Position numbers and translations under genes: made by a program. From Homarus americanus (lineage: Eukaryota; Arthropoda; Malacostraca; Decapoda; Nephropidae), in assembly GCF_018991925.1 (NCBI RefSeq), contig NW_024753869.1:1-64000 (forward strand): a DNA stretch of 64,000 nt, in the 5' to 3' direction. How positions within the stretch are numbered: position 1 is the stretch's first letter; every line of letters starts with the position of its first letter. Shown here in pieces: positions 35,230-47,089 of the stretch. The notes under the pieces were generated by a model. The model was not told where the DNA came from. It made no database searches and saw nothing but the letters and a program-made list of their open reading frames with translations.

Positions 35230-38130
35230 TTAGTAGTAAATATTAGGGCCAAAAAATATTGTGTTTCTCGGTAGATAAATAGAGAGGAGTCACTGGTGAT
35301 GTTTGTCTACCATGGAATTATTCACTATAAAAATGGCTTTATTTGAGAAGTATAAAGACACTATTATAATTAGCTCACCGAGAAAAGTCCGTTTGCTGTA
35401 ATATTATCAACAAAATATGAAGGGTCTGCAGTCACAGTCGCTGTACAGAAAAAAAAAATAAATAAATAAAAAAAAAAAAACGTTGATTCGTGTCCACAAA
35501 GAAAGTGGAAAAGAGTAAAATGTCAGAGTTGTATGGAGGACAGGCTGTACACTCTCTCTCTCCCTCCCTCCTTCCCAACAGTCGGGTAAACATGTCCTTT
35601 CCGCCTCCCGAGTAATCTACTCCCTTGAAAAGAACTAGTTAGGGTGAGAACTGAGCAACTGTTTACAAGAGTTTCCCTCAGCAAACACTAATCCTCTACA
35701 AACGAGCGTTGTTGGCTGCTGCTTCACTAATTAATGATGATGACCCGGTGTCTTCAAAGAAGGAACCTGGATAGATCTATAAACAGGAAATAACCTGGAA
35801 CGACGGGCCTTCAGTAGTTGTGAGGATGTTACTGTTCACTGTGCCAGCCGAGCTACAGTACTTCATTACGTGTTAACATGACATAAATCCCGTTGACTGT
35901 GTAGCGACCTGGCTAGTCTAGAATCAAACACTGGTTCAACTAGAGCCTGAATTTATTTATCTCTCAGGATCACTTCTAAGACTTTAGACAAAATTGCTTG
36001 AAAGTAGAAATTGAACAGAGGTGTGACTGAGCTTCAAGAAGTACAAATACGCAATCAAGACAACTACAGTGATTTTCAAATTTGTGGGATCATATGATTT
36101 TTTCCATCGATTTGTGGCATAAAACAGCTCTGTGTTTATCATATCTTTAACTAAAACAGTGGTTGATATAACAGAGAGCTGTCAAATAAAATACTGACAA
36201 TTAGTGATTTTGTTGAAGCAGACTCAAAGTGTATCGCCTAAGCATGTGTTTCTGAAAATGGAAATGACACAAGGGTATTATATATAGGCATAAGCAGACT
36301 TTTATATCCTCCCCCTTACGCCTAAATCTATCACCCTAAACCTCCCATTCCCATTTTCTTACAGTTAATATTGTCTTTTTTGTTTTACGAACCAAGTATT
36401 ATACCACCAACAATGTTCTATCAGTGTATAACTGTTATGAATATATTTTTAATTTCCATTTTTCTGACACTAAATATTTTCCAACAATCCCCTTCACTTC
36501 CTTGTCACTCTTGCATTTACTTCCCCTATCACTATCATGCAGTCTTGCGCAAGGGATGTTTTCAATTCAGTAATTAAACATTCCTAGAACTCTGATGTTC
36601 CACTTTCTCCCCACAACTGGGATCTAACTGTGTGTGTGTGTTGCATCAAGCACCACCACATTTCATCTCTAAACACCACAGCCACACCTTTTGCCCTTAT
36701 GTTGTGACAACCTCCTGATTTTACTCCCTTCACTTGTCCCCAGCACATCTCTCCTTTGCCCTCCTAGTTCATTTCACTTATTAGTGTTTCAGCTATTTTT
36801 TTTTTCATTCAGGTTACATCCACATACACACACTGACACATCCCACTTTTATTTTCTGTTTTCATTCCTCTTTAGAAATTGAACAAAAGAAGTTGTTGTT
36901 AGCAGCCAAGTGTTCCTGAACTGAGGAGATTGAGGTAAGTCAGCCATAGGATGTCGATGATAAGAAGCCTCGGATTTTGAAACGTCCTGGACCCGAGGTT
37001 TGAAAATCCACACACGAGTCCCACTGAACGGTCAAGAGTCACCAAAAGTCCAGCTAAATAATCCTGGGTTCTGCCACTTTTTCCCTTCAGTAATGTTTAC
37101 CTCATGTCACACAGCGTAATGATGTAAACAAACGTAAAGAAAAATACATGTTATTGATAGTAAAAGAAAAAATGATCATTACACCATAATAGAACGATAG
37201 TGATTCACTAATTACGACGGACGTACATTAACAGAAACCAGCTGTATGGCACAATGATGCTGGTTTAATAACGTTAGTCTTTATTGGACAAAAATATATC
37301 TAATGAACGTTATTTTCTTAATATCGTGTAGATTTATGTCCAATTTGATGAATATATCTCCATTAGCTTCTTTGGAATGAGCAGTAATGTAAAACTCAAG
37401 AGATAAACAAACTCACGAACAGACAGACGAAAAACAAGCATTTATTATTCCTAATTCGCCAGAAAGAGACTGATAAATAGAGTCGACACGAACATCATTT
37501 AGTTTACAAGGGCAATACATACTGACAACAACAATTCTATGTATATCAACACCCACCACCATATATGAATACAATCATACTTTTCTCGTCTGTTTTACTG
37601 TCAATTTGTAAATATTTTCTGCATGAATATAACACAATACCCGAACCTTAAATCAAAATAAAATCACAGAACTGTAACTAAAATATATTTGTTTAATACA
37701 AGTACATGGAGTATGCAATTATGATCCATGAAATTACATATACGTATATATATATATTTTTTTTACGCCCATCCTTCTATCAAAATACCATTTATGACAT
37801 CGTAGTAATGCCAGCCAATATATATTTATATTCAAGGACAGAATTACCTACAAAACACCAATGGGTTAAGAATATTACAATTATGCTCCTTTGTAAGATA
37901 TAATATAAAATAAATTCACCAAACTGTTGCAACGGAGTGAGGTGATCTCAAGGATCAGGAGAGAGCAGTGGCTAAGAGTGTGAAGCCTCCATCACAAACC
38001 ACATCCTCCACTATTACTGACCTCTGTTGACCTCTTGTAACCTGGCCACCACAAACAGCAGTGCCAATATAGTCAATTTTCCATAATGACCTCACACGAG
38101 CTGTCCTACCCCGCGACATAGGAAGCAGTT
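35230..38130. other. Longest repeat-poor stretch, no gene recognised
   Basis: AT-rich sequence with short A runs (35451-35480). Frames of 60-70 residues at 36371 and 36691 show no motif. It may be intronic or intergenic DNA. Confidence 0.5.
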
Positions 38131-38133
38131 GCA

Positions 38134-38415
38134 GTGGCCCCAGTTAATCATAAGGTTTTAGGGAGTGTACACATTTATCTTGTTGCTCAGATGGCAGATG
38201 AGCATAGCCTACAGCCCCGTGTACCAAGACCTTTTACCCTAACTAAAGCAGACAAAGTATTTTTTTTTATAATTCATCCCATTTGTCCAGGTAAGTTCAT
38301 TACTTTACCTTACTTGTCATTGTTAGAAAACCTTAAAAATACGACTCCACCAGGCGCTACAGTTTATAGCTTAGCCAGAAACCATCAACTTATATTCACA
38401 ATATTTACTAAATAG
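38134..38415 (+). CDS. Unrecognised candidate coding segment A
   Basis: The open frame of 93 residues has ordinary amino-acid composition, unlike the repeat-driven frames around it. Features: PRPFTLTKADKVFFFIIHP, then LLENLKNTTPPGATVYSLAR and NHQLIFTIF. CAG|GTAAGT, a perfect splice donor, occurs at 38288-38296, and TTGCTCAG before the ATG at 38191 could serve as an acceptor, so 38191-38290 might be an exon. Read straight through, it could instead be a piece of a retroelement ORF1. The stop is at 38413. I do not recognise the family, and either reading is uncertain. Confidence 0.3.
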   Translation: MAPVNHKVLGSVHIYLVAQMADEHSLQPRVPRPFTLTKADKVFFFIIHPICPGKFITLPYLSLLENLKNTTPPGATVYSLARNHQLIFTIFTK

Positions 38416-38461
38416 ACAAAGAACATCCGGGCATCACCCGTCCACCACCTCCACACCCTAG

Positions 38462-38662
38462 ACACTCCCTCCTGCAGCACTGATGGCCTTCCATTATCAC
38501 TCAGCTCCCTGTCATCCCCTCTACAGCTGCTCTGTTGAGTTTGGTCACCCTCTGGAGGACGAGTCCCAACTCACCCTAGAGGACGAGACCCCGCCCATCC
38601 AGGAGGACAGCCCCCCACCTACCAACCCACCCTGCTGCAGTAGATGCCTCCGTGTTGACTAG
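38462..38662 (+). CDS. Unrecognised candidate coding segment B (acidic, Pro-rich, Cys C-terminus)
   Basis: The frame has 66 codons with no internal stop. From the ATG at 38483 it reads MAFHYHSAPCHPLYSCSVEF, then an acidic part HPLEDESQLTLEDETPPIQ and the end NPPCCSRCLRVD before TAG at 38660. GTCATCCCCTCTACAG at 38511-38526 is a good acceptor-like sequence, so 38527-38662 may be a terminal exon. Joined directly to 38191-38290 the frames do not match, so a further exon or a frameshift would be needed. It lies 46 bp after segment A and may be part of the same decayed ORF. Function is unknown. Confidence 0.3.
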   Translation, partial: TLPPAALMAFHYHSAPCHPLYSCSVEFGHPLEDESQLTLEDETPPIQEDSPPPTNPPCCSRCLRVD

Positions 38663-38669
38663 ATGTTAA

Positions 38670-40373
38670 GTTTCACCAAAGTCAAATTATGTTTTTACTT
38701 TCCCTGGTCATCATGTAATAAGGTAATGTTTGGTGATAGTTTCTCCTACAGCCACTAGACAACACACGGCGATGCTCCCCTACCCCCAAAAAGAGAAACT
38801 AGTGCCAATATCCCGACGTTAATTCAGCTATGCAAAAATTATCCCTAAAACCGTATTGGTAAGTACTGCTGTATAAGTCACCGCGGTGTCATTACTAACG
38901 TGTGTACAAAGTCGTAATATAAATCTAAATGCGTCTGGCTAATTATAATCTAAATATATTGACTAACTAATCATCTTCGCCAAATTTTTCAATCATGTAA
39001 ACTACAAAGATTTTCCATCAACAGAAAAAACTATCTAAGACCCGAACGTTTTCCCTAGCACTCTCTTATTCCCTCTCCCAACCTCTTCACTGTATCCCTG
39101 TAAACCACAACACTAAAATTCCAGCCATCTCGGAACGGATCCTCGTCCACGATTCAGTAAACGATCTTGAATGTCTCGTTAAGTGAAGCTGAGGAGTAAC
39201 TTACGACCTGGGGTGAACCTGTCAACCCAACACGAGTAAACAACGGAGGTAAAAGGACACGAGATAATGACCTACCTGAGTAATGACCTCACATATAAGG
39301 CGTGAAAAAATTTATAGCATAAGACCTCTCGTGTTTGTGTTCGTGGAATCTGAGATACAAATACCTTAGCAAACAAGGTTGAAATATTACCACGGAGAAA
39401 AAAAACAACGCCAAAAGCTATAACACATGACGAATTCCTTTCATATAATATCTAAGAAATTCCGATTATCCTAAAAATTATATTGTAGAGGAAGAATATG
39501 ATCTGACACACAGACTACATCACAAAGAAAGAGTACAGCGACTTACCCTCTCAGGTGCCGCCGTTCTCATCGATACAGAACTCCGCCTCTGTTACAAAAG
39601 AAGAAAAAAAATACTGTAATTGTGAGAATATATAACACATACAATATTACATAAAGTGACCCGAAATCTCAGGTTATAAAGGCGTGTCATGAGTAAGTTA
39701 TTGACGCGTCAAGTACTGTGATCTTAGTGGGCCAAAGTCAATTTCGAAATCTTACACAGAGAAAATATTATCAATTACTCTCCACCAAACACTATTTTCC
39801 ATCCATCATCTTATATTCAATCGGAGAAAATTCTTATACAGAGATAACACCAACTCAGGTTTTACTCAGAGAGGTCTAGGTCAAGATGATGATCGGGAGG
39901 ATACGTGACCGTTGACCTATTAATGATAGATAAGAGAGATAGACATTTTTTCAGGATAATTGACATACAAGTTTGTCGTTTAAGTCTGGTCATAATATTA
40001 AGTTATCTAAAGACGAAGATCAGAGTTCAAACGAGAGGTTAAAAGAAGTAGCGACCTGTGCTTTTCTTTAGTGTGTGTCTCCGTGTAAGGAAAGTCTGTT
40101 CAAGATTACACAATGTCCAGCTCTTTTTGGTGAAGGATTTCGACCCAAAGTGAAAAAAACTTAGAGGATTAAAGTCGAGAAATATGAAGACTGTCGACCT
40201 TCATATGTGTTCATTCGCACAATCAAAAAAGTTTCTTGACAATTTTATGTTAGACAATATGACACAACACACGAAGGATTTTGCGAACCCTACCGAGACA
40301 ACAGGAATCGCAGTGTTCATTTTGAAATGTATCTGACTTATCCGTAAAGATACTTTTTTTTTTTGACTGTGTG
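38670..40373. other. AT-rich unique DNA, no gene seen
   Basis: Nothing is recognised. TTACCCTCTCAGGTGCCG at about 39543 is splice-like, but no frame supports it. Confidence 0.45.
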
Positions 40374-40541
40374 TACAGTCACAGTCAAAAGTTCTGTCGC
40401 GTCTCCTGCTGCTTCATTAACCATAAGATTCAGATTCGTGAAACCGACGCAGTAGACACAAATGCATTTCTCCAGTCACGAGTCTGAATCTCAGGGTTCA
40501 TGAAGCGTCAAATGAGACAGGACTTTTTGGCTTTCATTGTA
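40374..40541. mobile_element. 168-bp inverted-repeat element with Tc1/mariner-like ends
   Basis: The left end reads TACAGTCACAGTCAAAAGT. The complement of the right end reads TACAATGAAAGCCAAAAAGT. Inside, CTTCATTAACCATAAGATTC pairs with GAATCTCAGGGTTCATGAAG. TA is present at both ends. There is no coding capacity. A related partial copy begins at 43289. Its length equals that of the element at 17536, but the interior differs. Confidence 0.65.
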
Positions 40542-40549
40542 CATAACAT

Positions 40550-41105
40550 AAACGAAACCAATGATCTTATACCAGACTACGGGTGCAGTTCCTGAAAAAA
40601 AAAAACATTATATAATATAACCTTATGAAAGAGAAGGTCATGCAGCCCTTTCATGTGAACAGATCAAAGTTATAAAGCACCGTTTCTCTCCTTCTCTTTC
40701 TCATGGGTCTCAGATAGCCAAGAGCGATGAGAAGACACTATAAAAATTATTCAGACAAAATGCAAATTCAAGCATAGATTCCTTTTTTGGGGGGGAGAGA
40801 ACAACAGAGAATATAACCACCTGAACACAACATCGCACGTCACTCAATCGCCAAGAATGCGAGTACCAAATCAAAATAAACAGATAATCGGAAAAACTAA
40901 ACCCCCACTTAAAACGCAGAAAAAGTCCATAGGTAATATAATAAGATGATACAAAGCCTAATAAAACATATATTTTTACTATATCTGAATAATTTCGTAA
41001 ACTATGCGATACAAATTGATATAAAACCAATATAAACCTGTCAGGCTTCAACAGCACCCGACCAACGTTCAATATATATCGTAACATACGGTAAAAGTTG
41101 TAGAG
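40550..41105. other. Unique DNA, 150-codon minus frame of doubtful meaning
   Basis: A minus-strand frame from 41162 to 40710 is rich in Phe, Leu, Tyr and Val. Its start lies in the minisatellite and no motif is recognised. I regard it as a chance frame in AT-rich DNA. Confidence 0.4.
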
Positions 41106-41960
41106 CACAAAGGTAAATAGGGTTAATCCATCGTCCTCAAAGGGTAAGATCATCGTCCTCAAAGGGTTAATCCATCGTCCTCAAAGGGTAAAATCATCAT
41201 CCTCAAAAGGTTTAATCATCGTCCTCAAAGGGTAAAATCATCGTCCTCAAAGGGTTAATCCATCATCCTCAAAGGGTTAATCCATCATCCTCAAAGGGTA
41301 AAATCATCATCCTCAAAGGGTTTAATCATCGTCCTCAAAGGGTAAAATCATCGTCCTCAAAGGGTTAATCCATCATCCTCAAAGAGTAAAATCATCATCC
41401 TCAAAGGGTTTAATCATCGTCCTCAAAGGGTAAAATCATCGTCCTCAAAGGGTTAATCCATCATCCTCAAAGAGTAAAATCATCATCCTCAAAGGGTTTA
41501 ATCATCGTCCTCAAAGGGTAAAATCATCGTCCTCAAAGGGTTTAATCATCGGAGTTAATCCATCATCCTCAAAGGGTCAAACTATCGTCCTCAACGTGTT
41601 AAACTATCGCTGTCAAAGGGTTAAAACGTCGTCCTCAAAGGAGTAAATAATCATCCTCAGTAAGTTAAATCATCATCCTCGTAGGGTTAATTTGCTCATT
41701 TATCCTCCTAAAACGGACAAAACGTCATCCTCAATGGATTAAACCATCATCCGCAGAGTGTAAATCATTGTCCGCATAGGATTAACCCATCGTTCTCAAA
41801 GGGTTAAGCCACTAAAGGGCTACTTCAACGTCCTGAAAGAGTTAACCCGTGTCATCAAAAACCTACACCCATGTTTAAGTTATCAAAGGGTTTAGATCAT
41901 CAAATGGTTAGATCATCAAAGGGTTAGATCATCAAAGGGTTAGATCACCAAAGGGTTAAT
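41106..41960. repeat. 22-bp minisatellite with 88-bp higher-order period
   Basis: Units of ATCATCGTCCTCAAAGGGTA plus AA. Variants follow a four-unit order, so CCATCATCCTCAAAG recurs at 41283, 41371 and 41459, exactly 88 bp apart. The array decays after about 41570 into scattered TCCTCAAAGG and ATCATCAAAGGGTTAG words. Confidence 0.92.
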
Positions 41961-42189
41961 GATAAAAGGTTTCTACATTCCAGTGGACGAGTGTGACAGA
42001 AAAGCTAATACTCAGTCTCACTTTTCAAAGACTGACGACAGAGGACATGTAATGGCTGAGTGTGGTTGACGTAACTGTGTGAACGAGAGACTGCAGGTAA
42101 CCAAAGCGGCCATCACTGTTTAAAATAGAATTGATGGATCCCACTTAGTATTACCAGGCACGACACCCAGCTCTCTCCCTCTCTCGGTA

Positions 42190-42705
42190 GTGTTGTGGGG
42201 CAGCGTTGATTGGCTTACAGCGTGAAATCCATCGGCGTTGATTGGCTTACAGCGTGAAATCCATCGGCGTTGATTGGCTGAGAGCGCGAAGTCCAACAGC
42301 GTTGATTGGCTGAGAGCGTGAAGTCCAACAGCGTTGATTGGCTTACAGCGTGAAGTCCAGTGGTGTTGATTGGCTGATAGTATTAATTCCAGCAACGTTG
42401 ATTGGCTGACAGCGTAAGAGTCCAGTGGAATTGATTGGCTGACAGCGTGAAGTCCAGCAGCGTTGATTCTCTAACAGCATTAATTACGACAGCGTTGATT
42501 GGGTGACAGCATTAATTCTAGTAGCGTTGATTGGCTAACAGTGTGAAGTCCAGCAGCACTGATTGGCTAACAACATCAATTCCAATAGCGTTGATTGGAT
42601 GATAGCATTAATTCTAGCAGCGATGATTGGCTCAGAGTGTGAAGTCCAGCAGCGTTGATTGGCTGACAGCATGAAGTCCAATAGTATTGATTAACTAACA
42701 GTTTA
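42190..42705. repeat. Minisatellite, 32-36-bp AGCGTTGATTGGCTGACAGC unit
   Basis: About fourteen units of GCGTTGATTGGCTGACAGCG plus TGAAGTCCAGCA with many point differences, hence older than the 45-kb array. Confidence 0.92.
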
Positions 42706-42709
42706 ACGT

Positions 42710-43288
42710 CCACATATAGTGATGAAGTAGTAAGAGTATCTATGAAGCTTACTGTCAACCAGAAGTATTTCAGGTTGATGTACTCTGTTAGGTGGCACAG
42801 GCGTACACAGCGTCCCCCTGTTAGCTCGATTTTTTCCTCTATCCCCCAAAAAGATTTCAATATTTACTCTGGTTGGTAGGGTACACTATGATGGTCTGTC
42901 AGATATTATATTTGTTCGTATGTTTGTCTGTTTTTAATTGGCAATATCTTTGAGCTGCTACCCTTAGACTTTAAGCATGGATTTTCTAGGGTCGTCAGGG
43001 AAGCTTATCATTTTGGTTTCTGTCGAATTAAAACAACAAAGTCAACTGAACAAAATATTTCCTCTATAACTCAAGATATTAGCGTCACGGGCATTGGGTC
43101 CAATCCACTATACCTTTGTCTATGTAATCCTTCGTCCTTTCCCAATCAGAAAGTAATATACTCTACCATGATCTGCGTCTAAATCCCACGTTCCCTTTAC
43201 CTTTCTGTCCGCCCATCACTATCATACTTTCCCTATGGAGAATGAACTCAATACCTACTTAAACCTATTGACAATAAGCCACTAAAGG
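42710..43288. other. Unique DNA, no gene seen
   Basis: Nothing is recognised. Confidence 0.45.
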
Positions 43289-43355
43289 TACAGTCGCGTA
43301 AAAAAGTCCTGTCAAGCAAATATCCCCTCCATGAACCCTGAGACTCTCTGTTGGG
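43289..43355. mobile_element. Partial relative of the 40.4-kb inverted-repeat element
   Basis: It starts TACAGTCGCGTAAAAAAGTC, then CTGTC, and has CCATGAACCCTGAGACTC, matching the complement of the right half of the 40374-40541 element. The other end is not clear. Confidence 0.5.
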
Positions 43356-43731
43356 TTCATAGATGGTGCAATGTGTCATGTCTCGGATATATAAACCTCA
43401 TCCCTGTCTCTATATTTTAATTATCAGACTTCATATTGACGGTAGATAATAAACCCCTTATGTATTATGATCTTTGGCACTTGTTAACCATCTGTAAGCA
43501 GTCCATCTCTCACTCCCATCACCCCATCCGCCTGGTCTATTCTTGAAGCTCCCCATAACACGATGACCATTATGCTCTGGGCAGTAGCGTCTCTTTAAGT
43601 ACCTGGATGTGATCAATTAACCTGATGTAAAAGATATGACCCCAATAAATAATTCAAAAGTGGGTATATATAATTACTTATATTTATATCGTGTTATTGA
43701 AGAATATAGACATTATTTGGTGGTTAATACA

Positions 43732-43762
<31 letters not shown>

Positions 43763-43766
43763 GCAC

Positions 43767-43815
<49 letters not shown>

Positions 43816-43829
43816 CACACACACACACG
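43732..43829. repeat. (CGCA)n then (CA)n microsatellite
   Basis: CGCA tetramers to about 43762, then CA dinucleotides with two interruptions. Confidence 0.96.
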
Positions 43830-43834
43830 TTTAA

Positions 43835-44448
43835 ATTGGTAAATATTTCCATGTTTTTAAATAACACTGACCCTCCATCATTATGAATCGACTCATATAT
43901 TTGTATTAGAAATTTTACCCTAAAACTGGTCTTATTCGCCGCCATATAACTAAATACTAAAATTATGATTGATTTTGGTCTTTACTACTACGGGTCTGGT
44001 CTCGAACACAAAAGGTATCGGTATCGGTCTAGTTTTCGGTCTCGGAGTTAATAGTCTCGAGTACATTAATAGCATGGAGCTTGTATGGCGCCTACCTGAT
44101 AATAAAATTAGTTTGTAGAATAATGGGTACTGGAAGGTAATGATGAAGCTGGACACTATTGTACTGAAACGTGATGACCGTGATGTATATTCTTTATATA
44201 ACTCTTAAACACTATACCTACAATACACAAATGCAGATCCAAGTAAAATTTGATGCAACAAAAAACGTCAACCTTGAAAAAACATTGTTCCGGTTGGCTC
44301 TGCCCCCGCCATTACTGCGTGAAGTCACAACCATCTCATCATATTATATTTATTTATGTATATTATTTCGTGTAGAGGTTATACTGCTGATAATGCATGT
44401 GACCTAAAATACACCTGTTAACTTAATGTGGTGTTATATCAAACTACA
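43835..44448. other. AT-rich unique DNA, no gene seen
   Basis: A short run of TCGGTATCGGT/TTTCGGTCTCGG words lies at 44015-44045. Nothing else is recognised. Confidence 0.45.
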
Positions 44449-44449
44449 G

Positions 44450-44706
44450 GTGGGATGGTGGGATGGTGGGATGGTGGGTGGGATAATGGGCGGGATAGGG
44501 ATGGGATAGGATGGGATAGTGGATGGGATGGTGGGTTGGTGGGATGGTAGGTGGGATGATGGGCGGGATAGTGGATGGAGGCGGATGGGATGGCGGGTTG
44601 GTGGGATGGTGGGTTGGTGGATGTGGTGGGGTGGGATGGTGGATTGGGATAGTGGATGGGATGGGCGGGATAGTGGATGGGATAGTGGATGGGATGGTGG
44701 GTTGGT
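44450..44706. repeat. Minisatellite, ~9-15-bp GGGATGGTGGG/GGGATAGTGGAT unit
   Basis: Mixed GGGATGGT, GGGATAGTGGAT and GGGTTGGT words. Confidence 0.9.
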
Positions 44707-44828
44707 AGTCAGGGAGACAACTGAGGCACTTTTTTTAGTTACGAAGCTTAAGATATGGACAAAATAATAGGAATTATATTTTCACTTTTATTTTGTTCTT
44801 GGTAAGAGGGAAGACACTGAACGTACGT

Positions 44829-44871
<43 letters not shown>

Positions 44872-45036
44872 TGAAGACGCTCCATGACAACAGTCCTCCC
44901 CTATTTCTTCTACTTCTTCCTCCCACTCCCTTCTCCTTCCCCCACTCCCCCTCCTTATCTCCAATTCCTTCCTCCTTCTCTCCCACTCCACCCTCCTTCC
45001 ACACTCCCTCCTTCCACACTCCCTCCTCACCTCATA
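44829..45036. repeat. (GT)n followed by pyrimidine tract
   Basis: GT dinucleotides at 44829-44868, then CTCC/TTCC-rich sequence to 45036 with a doubled CCACACTCCCTCCTT. Confidence 0.88.
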
Positions 45037-45462
45037 ATGTACAGCAGTGTTCCGACCTCGACTTCCTTTTGATCAGATCCTCGAAGGAGTATATACCAAA
45101 AAAAAAAAAACCTACGCGAATAACACTAATTGGATGAGTTTGTAATGCCTGAAGGCTTAATTAAACAGAATCTTGATGTGTTTGTCAAGTGAGGGGAGAG
45201 AACAACAACACCGGATTTTATATTTTCCATAAATTTCGTCGTTTCTTATGAACATCGACTAATAAGGTTTGGTAGTAATGAAGGAGTTTACCTTTAGCAT
45301 ACACTATTGAACACTCTTATGGTGAAACGTCTTGTGTGTGTTGATCTGCTAGAAGAGTCTTTAGTTCTCAGTTTGTTGACGTCATAATCAACACTCAGTG
45401 GGTAATGCAAAATTATGGTGTTAATAAAGAGATGAAATACAGTTAAGGTAATTAGTGTTCAG

Positions 45463-45870
45463 GGCAGGCTGTTGTCAGTGGTGGTACAGGGCAGGTTGTT
45501 GTCAGTGGTGGTACAGGGCAGGTTGTTGTCAGTGGTGGTACAGGGCAGGTTGTTGTCAGTGGTGGTACAGGGCAGGTTGTTGTCAGTCAGTGGTGGTACA
45601 CAGGTGGCGGTACAGGACAGTTGTTGTCAGTGGTGGTACAGGGCAGGTTGTTGTCAGTGGTGGTACAGGGCAGGTTGTTGTCAGTGGTGGTACAGGGCAG
45701 GTTGTTGTCAGTGGTGGTACAGGGCAGGTTGTTGCCAGTGGTGGTACAGGGCAGGTTGTTGTCAGTGGTGGTACAGGGCAGGTTGTTGTCAGTGGTGGTA
45801 CAGGGCAGGTTGTTGCCTGTGGTGGTACAGGGCAGGTTGTTGTCAGTGGTGGTACAGAGCAGGTTGGTGT
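45463..45870. repeat. 27-bp minisatellite, ~15 near-identical copies
   Basis: Units of GGTTGTTGTCAGTGGTGGTA plus CAGGGCA. Only a short irregular patch (45587-45615) breaks the array. As 27 is a multiple of three and no unit has a stop, several frames are open on both strands as perfect 9-residue repeats. High identity suggests recent expansion. Confidence 0.96.
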
Positions 45871-45889
45871 CATTGATAGCTCCTAAAGA

Positions 45890-46434
45890 AGTGCACGACA
45901 TTTTAATGAACCAAATTCCTCGAAAATAATGATTTAATATCTCACTTCCCTTCAACTAAGCACCAACTGTTCACTCAATCGCCCAGAGGACCAGTCTTGC
46001 TTGTTATACCGTACACAGTAACTTATAAACTATAATTGCTATATTCATCTACCTTTGACATCAGGAGCAACTTCCCCGCAACTAATCCTATTACCATCAA
46101 CCTGAGAGTCTACACGTAAGAGGATTTTACCACAGTATACCACAGGCTCATATTCAAACCACCCAACCCTAGTTCTAAGTCTTCTTTTGTGGTTCCTTGG
46201 TATTGATTCTAAGAAACCATTTGCCTCTATACCTCAGCTGTCATTGTAATGATATCAAGTTTATATAGTTAAATATAATGTATCAAAAGTAAATGATAGT
46301 TAAATAGAGCAAAAAATATATCCAAAGTAATATTACACAAGGTTATATAGATCAGAATGATATAAAAAGTTAATGATATCAAATAATTGTTCGAAAGTAT
46401 GATTATTTTTGTGTGTGGACCCGTCTGACTTCCC
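45890..46434. other. AT-rich unique DNA, no gene seen
   Basis: Nothing is recognised upstream of the retroelement fragment. Confidence 0.45.
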
Positions 46435-46436
46435 TG

Positions 46437-46453
46437 TTAGGTTAGGTTAGCTT
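46437..46453. repeat. Short (TTAGG)n tract, 5' side of retroelement fragment
   Basis: GTTAGGTTAGGTTAGCTTA, three pentamers. Confidence 0.8.
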
Positions 46454-46454
46454 A

Positions 46455-46915
46455 GTTCATCCGAAAACTATATCTTGCGCTTAGATTACGCAGTTCAATT
46501 CTGGTCACCGGACTACAGAATGGATATAGATTCCCTAGAAAGAATTCTGAGGAGAATGACAAAACTAATCCCGGGCAGTAGGAACCTTGAGTACAGAGAC
46601 AGGTTAAAGCATCTTAATTTGTACTCTCTCGAGAGACGTAGAGTGAGGGGTGATATGATCGAGGTGTATAAATGGAAGTCAGGGCTAAACAAAGGTGATA
46701 TAACAAAGGTACTCGAACTATCCAAACAGGAGCGAACTCGTAACAATGGTTTTAAATTAGACAAATTTAGATTTAGGCGCGAGATCGATGAACATAGGTT
46801 TCGAAATAGAGTAGTGGATGAGTGGAACAAGTTACCAAATATCATTAATTCGAATACGCTGGATAGCTTCAAACATAGGTTGGATGGATATATGAGTGAT
46901 AGGGGTTGGGTGTAA
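46455..46915 (+). pseudogene. Non-LTR retrotransposon reverse transcriptase C-terminus, 5' truncated
   Basis: The frame is open for about 146 codons to the TAA at 46913. It begins with LDYAVQFWSP (a form of LEYAxxVWSP), then LERILRRMTKLIPGSRNLEY, RLKHLNLYSLERRRVRGDMI and EVYKWKSGLNKGD. It continues with NGFKLDKFRFR, RFRNRVVDEWNKLPNIINS and DSFKHRLDGY. These are the conserved blocks after the polymerase palm in many CR1/Jockey-type elements, in normal order and spacing. The polymerase catalytic part is absent, so this is a typical 5'-truncated insertion. There is no internal stop or frameshift, so it is the youngest retroelement copy in the window. The first codon is not a genuine start. Untranslated sequence follows to about 47000. 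Confidence 0.88.
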
Positions 46916-47051
46916 ACGGGACTGCCCAGTATGGTCCAATAGGCCCGCTGCAGTTTCCGCCATTAAGTCAGCTGGCTCAGGTCAAGTCACGTGTTTCTAC
47001 AGTACCTTATATTACCTTCCAATCCCAAGTTAGGTCATCGCTAACTCGCGC

Positions 47052-47082
47052 TAACCCAACCTAACCTAACCTAACCTAACCA
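47052..47082. repeat. Short (CCTAA)n tract, 3' side of retroelement fragment
   Basis: Five CCTAA pentamers, in inverse orientation to the tract at 46437-46453. Confidence 0.9.
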
Positions 47083-47089
47083 ATATTCC

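Noticed and set aside
40710..41162. 150-residue hydrophobic minus-strand frame as a membrane protein
   Set aside because: Its start is in the 22-bp minisatellite, the region is AT-rich, and no conserved motif or transmembrane pattern of a known family is seen.
41106..42705. Tandem arrays as a CRISPR locus
   Set aside because: Units abut each other with no unique spacers, and the genome is eukaryotic.
45455..45955. Perfect 9-residue repeat proteins in several frames
   Set aside because: A 27-bp minisatellite is a multiple of three, so it stays open in many frames on both strands. No flanking coding sequence or start supports a gene.
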